Below the pieces are notes generated by a model. That model was not told where the DNA came from and searched no databases. It was given only the letters and a program-made list of their open reading frames with translations. Below, piece after piece: positions 1-7,377 of a stretch of DNA of 30,034 nt; the stretch's first letter is position 1; every line of letters begins with the position of its first letter. Where the stretch lies: the NCBI GenBank assembly GCA_031272655.1, contig JAISTJ010000202.1, forward strand, positions 1 to 30,034. Direction: 5' to 3'. The position numbers and the translations under genes are program-made. The DNA is from Tannerella sp. Its GTDB lineage: Bacteria; Bacteroidota; Bacteroidia; Bacteroidales; Tannerellaceae.

Positions 1-616
1 TGAAGCGTTGGCGAGCGATAGCAGGCAGCAGTATATAGCGTTTGCGCCCGTCATCGGGGCAACGCAGGACGTTCTGCGGCAGCGGCTCGCGCGTCTCTAC
101 TCCCGCCCGCGAATGCGCCATACGGGTAGTGATACGCAGCAGCAGCGGGTAGCCGATACGTTCCGACAGTTCGTAGCCCTCGTAAACCATGTCGTAAGCC
201 TCCTGCTGGCACGAAGGCTCAAGCATCGGCAGCATGGCGAAATCGCCGTAGAGACGGTTATCCTGTTCATTTTGCGACGAATGCATCGAAGGGTCGTCGG
301 CGGTAACAATTATCATACCGCCGTTAATACCTGTCATGGCAGCGTTCATAAAACAGTCGGCTGCAACGTTCAGCCCCACATGCTTCATGCAGCAGAGCGT
401 CCGCTTACCGGCATAACTCATGCCGAGCGCCGCTTCCATAGCCGTCTTCTCGTTAGCGCACCAGCGGCTGTGGATGCCGCTGCCGACGGTCTTCTGCTGT
501 ATATACTCGGTAATCTCCGTCGAGGGCGTTCCCGGATAGGAATAGACGCCCGACAAGCCCGCATCAATAGCAGCCTGTGCGATAGCCTCATCGCCTAAAA
601 AAAGTCTTTTACTCAT
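1..616 (-). CDS. iorA: Indolepyruvate ferredoxin oxidoreductase, alpha subunit (N-terminal part, cut by window edge)
   Basis: The gene reads from an ATG at 616 leftward off the window, so only the first 205 residues are visible. The protein begins MSKRLFLGDEAIAQAAIDAG and continues with a YSYPGTPSTEI segment, an ANEKTAMEAALGMSYAGKR segment and an ITADDPSMHSSQNEQDNR-like stretch (here IVTADDPSMHSS). These are characteristic of the pyrimidine-binding N-terminal domain of IorA, a thiamine-diphosphate enzyme that with IorB oxidises aryl pyruvates such as indolepyruvate to aryl-acetyl-CoA, passing electrons to ferredoxin in the cytoplasm. The C-terminal TPP and 4Fe-4S domains lie outside the window, so their integrity cannot be judged. 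A long plus-strand ORF at 8-598 is its antisense shadow. A TACCTTTG element 24 bp upstream of the ATG is a plausible promoter. Confidence 0.88.
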   Translation of the reverse strand, partial: MSKRLFLGDEAIAQAAIDAGLSGVYSYPGTPSTEITEYIQQKTVGSGIHSRWCANEKTAMEAALGMSYAGKRTLCCMKHVGLNVAADCFMNAAMTGINGGMIIVTADDPSMHSSQNEQDNRLYGDFAMLPMLEPSCQQEAYDMVYEGYELSERIGYPLLLRITTRMAHSRAGVETREPLPQNVLRCPDDGRKRYILLPAIARQRF

Positions 617-640
617 TCAAAAAATGTTATATTTTCGCCG

Positions 641-648
641 CAAAGGTA
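641..648 (-). promoter_or_regulatory. Bacteroidales -7 promoter element upstream of iorA
   Basis: The minus strand reads TACCTTTG, matching the Bacteroides -7 consensus TAnnTTTG, 24 bp before the iorA ATG. A TTG lies 12 bp further upstream (661-663), which is closer than the 19-21 bp usual for the -33 element. It sits in the gap after the DUF6807 gene, so iorA is probably transcribed independently of it. Confidence 0.5.
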
Positions 649-682
649 AGAAAAATTTTCCAATGAGTGGCGATAAAAGCGC

Positions 683-1579
683 TTATTCGGCTTTGTATTT
701 TTCAAAAAGGTTGGCTATCTGCGCTTCCTTGACGTCGCCTGCATGTACGAGAACGCGGTAACGGAGGCGCAGTTTGTCGCCTTTCTTCAGCTGTGTTGAT
801 TTGTCGTCCTGTGGCCAAAACATCGGCGTTGGCGAGACGAAACCGTAATCGCGGGTGAACCAGGGCGACGGGTACCACGGATTGGACGGGTGCTGAAGAA
901 TGGCGATGCCTTCGACCCCCGACTTGCGTGCGCCGTAGTAATCCATCCACGGCGAACGGACGCCGAAAGTAGCTTTTTCGCCCTGATGACCTTCGGCGTT
1001 AATCATCGTACCGCCCTGTTCAACAGAGATATCCGTAGCGACGCGCATACTGAACAGCGAGTGATTGGTTTTCTCGATTGTTACGTCCATCAAAGCCTCC
1101 ATTTCTATCTCAAAATCAAGCTGATAGAGCTGTTTTGACGGAGAAGTTACGGTAACTTTCCGCCGGTCAATGACAGGCGCTTCGGCGTCGGGACGTTTCC
1201 AGATACATTCATCGGTGATAACTACCCGTTCGCCTTTTTCTTCGATAATTTGCGCCCCGAGCGACACGATGCGTCCCCGTTCAAGTCCTTCCTGCCAGTA
1301 GTTGCCGCCATTGACGCGGTCGCAACCGAAGAAAAGCGACGTGTGATGAGGGTAAATGGCATTGCGCATTGAAGTCATGCTACCGCCCGATACAGGCCCG
1401 TTCACAGGGAAAAAGTAAGGATACTTCTCACCTTCCTCAAAGTGATAACTCGTAAAAAACTTGCCGTCAATGACGACGTCTATATGGCTGCCCATACGCG
1501 AGGCAGTGATGACAGGGGTTTGTGCCGACAAATGCCCTGCAAACAGTACTAATACTGTGAAAATCAGATTCTTTTTCAT
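683..1579 (-). CDS. Secreted DUF6807 (PmoA-like) family protein
   Basis: This 298-residue protein starts with a hydrophobic signal peptide (MKKNLIFTVLVLFAGHLSAQ, probable cleavage near residue 20), so it is likely periplasmic or exported. The mature part has the layout of the DUF6807 family, which databases often label PmoA-like: a KYPYFFPVNGPVSGGSMTS segment at about 52-70, then YPHHTSLFFGCDRVNGGNYW at about 76-95, and an all-beta C-terminal half with SPWMDYYGAR and HPSNPWYPSPWF segments. The family's biochemical role is not established. Despite the label there is no reason to infer methane oxidation. In Bacteroidota such proteins often accompany sugar-degradation genes, but here the neighbours are iorA and a small ORF on the other strand. 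The ATG at 1579 gives a complete signal peptide and is the natural start. Confidence 0.82.
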   Translation of the reverse strand: MKKNLIFTVLVLFAGHLSAQTPVITASRMGSHIDVVIDGKFFTSYHFEEGEKYPYFFPVNGPVSGGSMTSMRNAIYPHHTSLFFGCDRVNGGNYWQEGLERGRIVSLGAQIIEEKGERVVITDECIWKRPDAEAPVIDRRKVTVTSPSKQLYQLDFEIEMEALMDVTIEKTNHSLFSMRVATDISVEQGGTMINAEGHQGEKATFGVRSPWMDYYGARKSGVEGIAILQHPSNPWYPSPWFTRDYGFVSPTPMFWPQDDKSTQLKKGDKLRLRYRVLVHAGDVKEAQIANLFEKYKAE

Positions 1580-1613
1580 AGAATTAACGTTTGGATTTTA
1601 AAGAATAATGCAG

Positions 1614-1621
1614 CAAAAATA
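1614..1621 (-). promoter_or_regulatory. Possible -7 promoter element for the DUF6807 gene
   Basis: The minus strand reads TATTTTTG, which fits TAnnTTTG, 34 bp upstream of the ATG at 1579 in a very A/T-rich stretch. No TTG is seen 19-21 bp upstream. In such A/T-rich DNA a chance match is possible. Confidence 0.3.
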
Positions 1622-1708
1622 CGATTTTTTTTTGATAAAAATAAAAATCATACAATAATAATATGCAAATTTCGTTTCTTAAATATAATCAATTAAAACA
1701 ATGTGCCT

Positions 1709-1873
1709 ATGATGAATGTTGTACCCGTTTTAAAAAATTCTGACAGTAGAGAAATGAAAGAGAAGTATGTTGGCCCTCGCGCCGAAACATTAGCGCTGAT
1801 AAGGGTATTTGCCCGAATATATGAGTATAACCCCGATGGAATCAGCATTGCAAGGAATTATTGGCTTAATTAA
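1709..1873 (+). CDS. Small 54-residue protein, function unknown
   Basis: An ORF of 54 codons starts MMNVVPVLKNSDSREMKEKY, contains ETLALIRVFARIYEYNPDG and ends ARNYWLN. The start could equally be the second ATG at 1712 or the internal ATG at 1754. It lies in the 373-bp gap between the divergent DUF6807 and rpe genes. Its stop codon is followed after 5 bases by a strong hairpin with a T-tract, which is what is expected at the end of a real transcription unit. A segment of the type ETLxxIRxFARxY near the C-terminus resembles, from memory, tiny hypothetical proteins that recur in Bacteroidales genomes, but this was not checked. No signal peptide, membrane segment or Cys cluster is present; the sequence is basic and probably helical in the middle. 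No clear promoter was found upstream. Function is unknown. Confidence 0.55.
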   Translation: MMNVVPVLKNSDSREMKEKYVGPRAETLALIRVFARIYEYNPDGISIARNYWLN

Positions 1874-1878
1874 TGCAG

Positions 1879-1905
1879 AAAAAGACGCTTTCGGGCGTCT
1901 TTTTT
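1879..1905 (+). terminator. Intrinsic terminator after the small ORF
   Basis: A perfect 10-bp stem (1879-1888 pairing with 1895-1904) with the 6-base loop TTTCGG runs into a T-tract at 1900-1905. It begins 5 bases after the stop codon of the small ORF and precedes the rpe promoter element, so it separates the two transcription units. The A-rich left arm means it could also act on the opposite strand. Confidence 0.85.
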
Positions 1906-1928
1906 CGTTAATATAACAGAAAAATGAT

Positions 1929-1936
1929 TACTTTTG
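1929..1936 (+). promoter_or_regulatory. -7 promoter element for rpe-comEC
   Basis: TACTTTTG fits the Bacteroides TAnnTTTG consensus and lies 16 bp before the rpe ATG, after the terminator at 1879-1905. No TTG is seen at the usual -33 distance. Confidence 0.5.
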
Positions 1937-1952
1937 CGGAAAAAATTTAAAT

Positions 1953-2612
1953 ATGAAACATTTGATTGCGCCATCGCTGCTGTCGGCTGATTTCCTCAAC
2001 CTGCAGCGCGATATTGAGATGATTAACGGGAGCGACGCCGACTGGCTTCATTTAGATGTGATGGACGGCGTTTTCGTCCCTAATATCTCTTTCGGATTCC
2101 CTGTTATTGAGGCGGTTGCGAAGATTTGCCGCAAGCCGCTTGATGTTCATTTGATGATTGTTGAGCCGCAGAAGTTCATCAACGAAGTTGCCGCTACGGG
2201 GGCGTATATGATGAACGTTCACTACGAAGCCTGTCCACACCTGCACCGGACTGTTCATGCCATCAAAGATGCGGGGATGAAAGCGGCCGTTACGCTGAAC
2301 CCGCACACGCCTGTCGAACTGCTTGAAGATATACTTGCAGACCTCGACATGGTGTTGTTGATGAGCGTCAATCCCGGCTTCGGGGCGCAGAAATTTATTC
2401 CTCATTCGGTTCAGAAAACCGCACGTTTGAAAGCGATGATTACGCGGCAAGGGCTTGATACCCTGATAGAAGTAGATGGAGGCGTAAATATGGAAACGGG
2501 CAAACAACTTCTCGCCGCAGGCGCCGATGTGCTCGTAGCAGGCAGCTTTGTCTTTAAAGCGTCTGATCCTAAGCAGGTTATACGGGAATTGAAAAGCTTG
2601 AACGGATCGTGA
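1953..2612 (+). CDS. rpe: Ribulose-phosphate 3-epimerase
   Basis: This cytoplasmic enzyme of the pentose phosphate pathway interconverts ribulose 5-phosphate and xylulose 5-phosphate. The 219 residues match the usual family length and show the TIM-barrel signatures: IAPSLLSADF at the N-terminus, WLHLDVMDGVFVPN at 31-44, LDVHLMI at 63-69, MSVNPGFGAQKF at 137-148 and IEVDGGVN at 172-179. The metal ligands expected for the family (H33, D35, H66, D175) are all present, with D35 and D175 also the catalytic acid-base pair. The start at 1953 is supported by the N-terminal APSLLSADF motif lying at the usual position. comEC follows after 3 bases, so the two are almost certainly co-transcribed from the element at 1929. 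Confidence 0.97.
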   Translation: MKHLIAPSLLSADFLNLQRDIEMINGSDADWLHLDVMDGVFVPNISFGFPVIEAVAKICRKPLDVHLMIVEPQKFINEVAATGAYMMNVHYEACPHLHRTVHAIKDAGMKAAVTLNPHTPVELLEDILADLDMVLLMSVNPGFGAQKFIPHSVQKTARLKAMITRQGLDTLIEVDGGVNMETGKQLLAAGADVLVAGSFVFKASDPKQVIRELKSLNGS

Positions 2613-2615
2613 TGA

Positions 2616-3899
2616 ATGGATAATACGGAGATAATAAGCGAGATACGGAAGCGTCCTTTTGTCAGACCGCTGATATTCTGGATTTTCGGAATACTGCTTT
2701 ATGTCTGTTTCCCTGTTCAGGCTCTCTCTTTCGTCTTGCCGCTTATTGCCGCATCGTTAGTCCTTTTATCGTTCCTTTTCCGCGAACACTACAGCCGGAA
2801 GCCCGTTTATTTCAACCGGTGGCTTTGGGGATCGGCTTTTGCCTGCATGACGGTTTTTATGGCTGTGCAGGTAACGGCGCTTAACGAACTGATTTTCAAT
2901 ATCTCCAGCACAGTCGAACCGTTCTATATGCGCCTTGCCAAACAGATTCAGTCGTTTATGATTGAAAAGATTGACACACTGAACCTTCCCAACGGTTATA
3001 AATCAGTAATTGCCTCATTAACAATTAATTACAAAACAGGCATGCCAACTGAGTTGAAGCAACAGTTCTCGGTTTCGGGCGTGGCGCATATCATTGCCGT
3101 CAGCGGGTTTCATGTCGGCATCATTTACGGTTTCGTAAGAGTGTTGCTGTCGTTCCTGCACGCTAACGACTATACGATACGTATCAGCAAATGCCTGATT
3201 TCCATAGTGATAATATGGCTATATGCCTGTGTTTCAGGACTTTCGGCGTCATCTGTAAGAGCGGCGTTGATGATAACTATCTATATAACAGGCGATTTAC
3301 TCCAACGCAAGGGCGATAAATACAACACCCTCGCCGCAGCATGCCTGCTCCAGCTCGCATATAATCCGTTTTGGCTGTTTAACATCGGGTTCCAGTTCAG
3401 CTATCTTGCCGTCTTTTTTATCCTCTACTTGCAGCCGCGTTTCAGCAGGATGTTGACTATCCGAAATCCCATCATCAAACTCCCGTGGGAAGTGCTGACC
3501 GTAACGCTTGCTGCGCAAACAGGCGTAAGTTTCCTCAGTTTCTACTATTTCGGCTTCTCGTCGAGCGTCTTCCTTTTCACCAACATTTTCCTCACCGTCG
3601 TTGCAAATCTGTTGATCCCATTGACGCTTCTATGGTTGCTGTTTCCTGTTTGGATGCCATATATCAGCGAGTTGTTAAAGGTTGCTGTTGAGCAACTTAC
3701 AAGATTTATGATGTTCATAATCGAATCATTTGCATCGTTGAGAGGCGCCAAACTGTCAATCCCATTCGACCTCTTCACCACTCTTGCCGCATACCTGTTT
3801 TTGCTGCTGTTGATGCTGTATTTCCGCCGGCGCAGGTACGCACTTCTCTTCGCTTCTTTAACAGTCTTATTGGCGATTCTTTTCCTGCAGTTGAAATAA
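2616..3899 (+). CDS. comEC: ComEC/Rec2-type DNA-uptake channel, membrane core only
   Basis: ComEC forms the inner-membrane channel for single-stranded DNA during natural transformation. This 427-residue protein carries the family hallmark SGVAHIIAVSGFHVGIIYGF at about 154-173, preceded by a KTGMPTELKQQF segment, and then a long run of membrane segments (about 180-425). The N-terminus has two to three membrane segments (about 17-90). Full-length ComEC proteins usually have an OB-fold (DUF4131) region between the first membrane segments and the competence domain, and many have a metallo-beta-lactamase-like domain at the C-terminus. Here residues 90-150 leave no room for the OB-fold, and the protein ends KRRRYALLFASLTVLLAILF-like with no hydrophilic domain. 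No frameshift or premature stop is evident. It is probably translationally coupled to rpe, 3 bases upstream. Whether it still imports DNA cannot be judged. Confidence 0.85.
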   Translation: MDNTEIISEIRKRPFVRPLIFWIFGILLYVCFPVQALSFVLPLIAASLVLLSFLFREHYSRKPVYFNRWLWGSAFACMTVFMAVQVTALNELIFNISSTVEPFYMRLAKQIQSFMIEKIDTLNLPNGYKSVIASLTINYKTGMPTELKQQFSVSGVAHIIAVSGFHVGIIYGFVRVLLSFLHANDYTIRISKCLISIVIIWLYACVSGLSASSVRAALMITIYITGDLLQRKGDKYNTLAAACLLQLAYNPFWLFNIGFQFSYLAVFFILYLQPRFSRMLTIRNPIIKLPWEVLTVTLAAQTGVSFLSFYYFGFSSSVFLFTNIFLTVVANLLIPLTLLWLLFPVWMPYISELLKVAVEQLTRFMMFIIESFASLRGAKLSIPFDLFTTLAAYLFLLLLMLYFRRRRYALLFASLTVLLAILFLQLK

Positions 3900-3905
3900 A
3901 TTTTG

Positions 3906-3913
3906 TATCTTTG
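3906..3913 (+). promoter_or_regulatory. -7 promoter element for the peptidyl-prolyl isomerase gene
   Basis: TATCTTTG, followed by CGG, fits TAnnTTTG and lies 26 bp before the ATG at 3940, just after the comEC stop. A TTG ends 12 bp upstream (3891-3893), closer than the usual -33 spacing. Confidence 0.55.
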
Positions 3914-3939
3914 CGGCATTAATTATAATTTTTTCATTT

Positions 3940-4518
3940 ATGAAGACAATAACAAAACTTTTGGCTGTTATAGCAGCAATTTCACTAACAGGATGTCAGC
4001 AAAAGGCGCCTCAGGTAATCATAAAAACCGCGATGGGCGATATTGTGGCGGAGATTTATACCGACAAAGCGCCTGTTACGGCGACGAACTTTCTCAAACT
4101 GACCGACAAAGGCGTTTATAATCAGGGTAATGCCTCATTTTATCGGGTTGTAAGGCTTGATAATCAGCCTAATAGTCCGGTTAAGATAGAAGTTATTCAA
4201 GGCGGGCTTAACGAACGCGATTCGGAGGCGGCGATAGCGCATGAAACGACCGATAAAACGAGAATCCGGCATACCGACGGCGTGCTGTCTATGGCACGCT
4301 CGAAGCCCGGAACGGCAAGCTCGGAGTTTTTTATCTGTATAGGCGACCAGCCGGAACTTGATTTTGGCGGCAAGCGAAACCCTGATGGTCAGGGTTTTGC
4401 AGCATTCGGCAAAGTGATAGAAGGAATGGACGTAGTCCGCAAAATCCAATCCCTTAAAGACGACGCTCAGTATCTTGTGGAAAAAGTACCCGTTTTATCT
4501 ATAACGCGCGTACAATAA
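3940..4518 (+). CDS. Cyclophilin-type peptidyl-prolyl cis-trans isomerase, lipoprotein
   Basis: The 192-residue protein begins with a lipoprotein signal (MKTITKLLAVIAAISLTGCQ; lipobox LTGC, lipidated C19), so it is anchored in the inner or outer membrane and acts in the periplasm on prolyl bonds of exported proteins. The cyclophilin fold is clear: IIKTAMGDIVAEIYTDKAPV at about 27-46, NASFYRVVR at 64-72 with the catalytic arginine R69, IEVIQGGL at 83-90, DGVLSMARSKPGTASSEFF at 113-131, and GFAAFGKVIEGMDVV at 152-166. The active-site segments are intact. It is a single gene with its own promoter-like element upstream and a hairpin downstream. Bacteroidota often carry several such genes, so a specific gene symbol is not assigned. 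Confidence 0.95.
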   Translation: MKTITKLLAVIAAISLTGCQQKAPQVIIKTAMGDIVAEIYTDKAPVTATNFLKLTDKGVYNQGNASFYRVVRLDNQPNSPVKIEVIQGGLNERDSEAAIAHETTDKTRIRHTDGVLSMARSKPGTASSEFFICIGDQPELDFGGKRNPDGQGFAAFGKVIEGMDVVRKIQSLKDDAQYLVEKVPVLSITRVQ

Positions 4519-4523
4519 GATAA

Positions 4524-4570
4524 TAGCTTGCGAAGAGAATATTTTTCCTGCGTCGCATAAGCTAAATTTT
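4524..4570 (+). terminator. Probable intrinsic terminator after the isomerase gene
   Basis: TAGCTTGCGA (4524-4533) can pair with TCGCATAAGCTA (4553-4564) except for a 2-base bulge, and the run AATTTTT follows. It lies 5 bases after the stop codon. The loop is about 19 bases and the stem is imperfect, so this is a moderate call. Confidence 0.5.
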
Positions 4571-4605
4571 TGCAAAAAAAAGGTCGCTGTTTGGAATTTT
4601 TTTTG

Positions 4606-4613
4606 TACCTTTG
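4606..4613 (+). promoter_or_regulatory. -7 promoter element for gyrA
   Basis: TACCTTTG follows a run of T and fits TAnnTTTG. It is 92 bp before the gyrA ATG, implying an mRNA leader of about 85 bases. A TTG lies 12 bp upstream (4591-4593). I saw no convincing leader structure in 4614-4705. Confidence 0.55.
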
Positions 4614-4705
4614 AGCGTTTTTTTAACGGTTTTGAGGCTTATACAAATACACTAACTGCTTGTATAACAGCCATTTAACCGCTTTGTTGAACTAAAAATT
4701 TTAAG

Positions 4706-7336
4706 ATGGCTGAAGACAGAATTATTCAGATTGATATTAACAATGAAATGAGGTCCGCGTACATTGATTATTCAATGTCCGTTATTGTGTCGCGAGCCCT
4801 CCCTGACGTTAGGGATGGCTTTAAACCTGTTCATCGCCGTATTCTCTTCGGTATGAACGAATTAGGTAACAACTCCGACAAGCCTTACAAGAAGTCGGCG
4901 AGAATTGTGGGTGAAGTGCTTGGTAAATACCATCCTCACGGTGATACTTCGGTTTACTTTGCAATGGTGAGGCTTGCGCAGAAATGGTCAATGCGGTATA
5001 TGCTCGTTGACGGGCAGGGAAACTTCGGTTCGGTGGACGGTGACAGCCCTGCGGCGATGCGTTACACGGAGGCGAGGCTCAGCAAACTTGCAGAAGAGAT
5101 GCTTCGCGACATAGATAAGGATACCGTTGATTTTCAGCTCAATTTTGATGATACTCTTCAGGAACCTACGGTGTTGCCGACGCGCATACCTAACTTGCTG
5201 ATTAACGGCGCTTCCGGAATTGCGGTGGGTATGGCTACCAATATGCCGCCCCACAATATGACAGAGGTGTTGCAGGCGTGCAAAGCATACGTTGATGCAC
5301 GCGGCGAGATTGATATAGAGGGGCTTATGCAGTATGTAAAGGCGCCCGACTTCCCTACGGGAGCTACAATTTACGGCTATGCAGGCGTCAAAGAGGCGTT
5401 TGAAACAGGGCGCGGACGTATAGTGATGCGCGGAAAGGCTGAAATCGAGGCAGGTACGGCGCATGACAAGATAGTAATCAGCGAGATACCATATTTGGTA
5501 AATAAAGCCGAACTGATAAAATACATCGCCGAATTAGTAACCGAAAAGCGGCTTGAGGGCATTAGCAATATCAATGACGAGTCCGACCGCCAGGGCATGC
5601 GCATAGTGGTGGACGTCAAGCGCGACGCCAACGCTAATGTGGTGCTGAACAAACTTTACAAGATGACCGCCCTGCAGTCGTCGTTCAGCGTAAATAACAT
5701 AGCGCTCGTGAACGGTCGCCCGAAATTGATGAACCTCAAAGATATGATCGGCAACTTCGTTGATCACAGGAAGGAAGTTGTTATCCGCCGCACCAAGTTT
5801 GACTTGAAAAAAGCCGAAGAACGCGCTCACATCCTTCAGGGTCTCATCATAGCATCCGACAATATAGACGAGGTTATTGCAATAATCAAGGCTTCAAGCA
5901 ATCCTCAGGAGGCGGTAACCAACCTCATGGAGCGTTTCAGCCTGACGGATATTCAAGCCCGCGCAATCGTAGAGATGCGCTTGAGGCAGTTGACAGGCCT
6001 TGAGCAGGATAAACTTCGCGCCGAATTTGAAGAAATACAAAATACAATAACAAAACTGAAGGAAATACTTGATAATGAGGATGTTCTGCATAACGTAATA
6101 AACGATGAATTTCAGGAAATCATTGATAAATACGGGGATGAGCGCAGGACAGACATTGAGTATGCTTCCGAAGAACTCAATCCGGAAGACTTTTATGCTG
6201 ATGATCAGATGATTATCACCTTGTCGCACATGGGTTATATCAAGCGGACGCCGTTGTCGGAGTTCCGTTCGCAGGCTCGCGGTGGGGTAGGGTCGAAAGG
6301 TTCCGACACCCGCGACGAAGATTTTGTAGAGTATATCTATCCCGCATCAATGCACGCTACTCTGCTGTTTTTCACGGCAAAGGGGCGTTGCTATTGGAAA
6401 CGTGTCTATGAGATACCCGAAGGGGCGCGCAACTCGAAAGGGCGCGCTATTCAGAACCTTTTGAATATTGACGCCGACGACAGCGTGAACGCTTTCCTCC
6501 GCGTTAAGAACCTGACTACCGATATTGACTTCGTCAAGTCACACTATTTATTATTCTGTACGCGCGAGGGACTTATCAAAAAGACCTGCCTCGAAGCCTA
6601 TTCGCACCCGCGTCAGAAGGGCGTTACGGCTATCAAACTGCGTGAGGGCGACGGACTGATACAGGTGCGCATGACTAACGGCAACAACGAGGTCGTGCTT
6701 GCGAACAAGAACGGTCGCGCTATCCGTTTCCACGAGAGCAAAGTCCGCGTCATGGGCAGAACGTCCACCGGCGTGCGTGGCATGGCTTTGGATGGCGGCG
6801 ACGACTGCATAGTAGGCATGGTTTGTATCAAAGACACCGAAAAAGAATCAATCCTCGTAGTATCCGAAAAAGGTTACGGAAAGCGCTCTAAGATAGACGA
6901 TTACCGTATAACCAACCGTGGCGGTAAGGGAGTTAAGACAATCAAGGTAACCGAGAAGACCGGCAAACTTGTGGACATCAAAACCGTTACGGACGAAAAT
7001 GATTTAATGATTATTAACAAATCGGGTATTACAATTCGAATAAATGTTGTAAATTTGAACGTCATTGGACGCGCAACTCAAGGAGTGCGTCTCATCAACC
7101 TTGATAAAAAGAACGATGAGATAGCCTCTGTCTGTAAGGTAATTACGGAAGCTGAGGAGGAAAGATTAGCGAATAAAACCGCTTCGGATGACTCGAAAAA
7201 CGAGCCTGCAGACGTTTCGCCGACCCGTGATTTGCCGGATTTTGAAGAAAATTTTTCGGACGAACCGGAAGAATTTTCTGAAGAAGAAGACGATTTTTCG
7301 GAAAAAAATGACGAAGAAAATACAAAAGAAATTTAA
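4706..7336 (+). CDS. gyrA: DNA gyrase subunit A
   Basis: GyrA is the DNA breakage-reunion subunit of gyrase, acting with GyrB to introduce negative supercoils. The 876 residues include the winged-helix/tower domain with [20 protein letters not shown] (22-41), [12 protein letters not shown] (74-85) and [10 protein letters not shown] (116-125); Y120 aligns with the catalytic Tyr122 of E. coli. [20 protein letters not shown] follows. The C-terminal half holds the beta-pinwheel repeats, with the GyrA-box position reading TNRGGKG, a reduced form of QRRGGKG. A strongly acidic tail occupies about residues 826-876. At the quinolone-contact positions equivalent to E. coli Ser83 and Asp87 this protein has T81 and F85. 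It has its own promoter-like element; the TPR gene starts 41 bp downstream and may be co-transcribed. Confidence 0.97.
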   Translation: MAEDRIIQIDINNEMRSAYIDYSMSVIVSRALPDVRDGFKPVHRRILFGMNELGNNSDKPYKKSARIVGEVLGKYHPHGDTSVYFAMVRLAQKWSMRYMLVDGQGNFGSVDGDSPAAMRYTEARLSKLAEEMLRDIDKDTVDFQLNFDDTLQEPTVLPTRIPNLLINGASGIAVGMATNMPPHNMTEVLQACKAYVDARGEIDIEGLMQYVKAPDFPTGATIYGYAGVKEAFETGRGRIVMRGKAEIEAGTAHDKIVISEIPYLVNKAELIKYIAELVTEKRLEGISNINDESDRQGMRIVVDVKRDANANVVLNKLYKMTALQSSFSVNNIALVNGRPKLMNLKDMIGNFVDHRKEVVIRRTKFDLKKAEERAHILQGLIIASDNIDEVIAIIKASSNPQEAVTNLMERFSLTDIQARAIVEMRLRQLTGLEQDKLRAEFEEIQNTITKLKEILDNEDVLHNVINDEFQEIIDKYGDERRTDIEYASEELNPEDFYADDQMIITLSHMGYIKRTPLSEFRSQARGGVGSKGSDTRDEDFVEYIYPASMHATLLFFTAKGRCYWKRVYEIPEGARNSKGRAIQNLLNIDADDSVNAFLRVKNLTTDIDFVKSHYLLFCTREGLIKKTCLEAYSHPRQKGVTAIKLREGDGLIQVRMTNGNNEVVLANKNGRAIRFHESKVRVMGRTSTGVRGMALDGGDDCIVGMVCIKDTEKESILVVSEKGYGKRSKIDDYRITNRGGKGVKTIKVTEKTGKLVDIKTVTDENDLMIINKSGITIRINVVNLNVIGRATQGVRLINLDKKNDEIASVCKVITEAEEERLANKTASDDSKNEPADVSPTRDLPDFEENFSDEPEEFSEEEDDFSEKNDEENTKEI

Positions 7337-7377
7337 AACAAAGTAAAAAATTATTAACCATATTTATTTTTAACAAG

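Noticed and set aside
8..598. Long plus-strand ORF of 196 codons at the left edge
   Set aside because: It is antisense to the clear IorA coding frame on the minus strand (1-616), has a composition without recognisable domains, and is explained as shadow.
683..1579. Methane monooxygenase subunit, from the PmoA-like label of the family
   Set aside because: The protein is a soluble secreted beta-rich protein with a signal peptide, with no membrane helices or copper-site motifs of true PmoA, and no pmoB/C neighbours.
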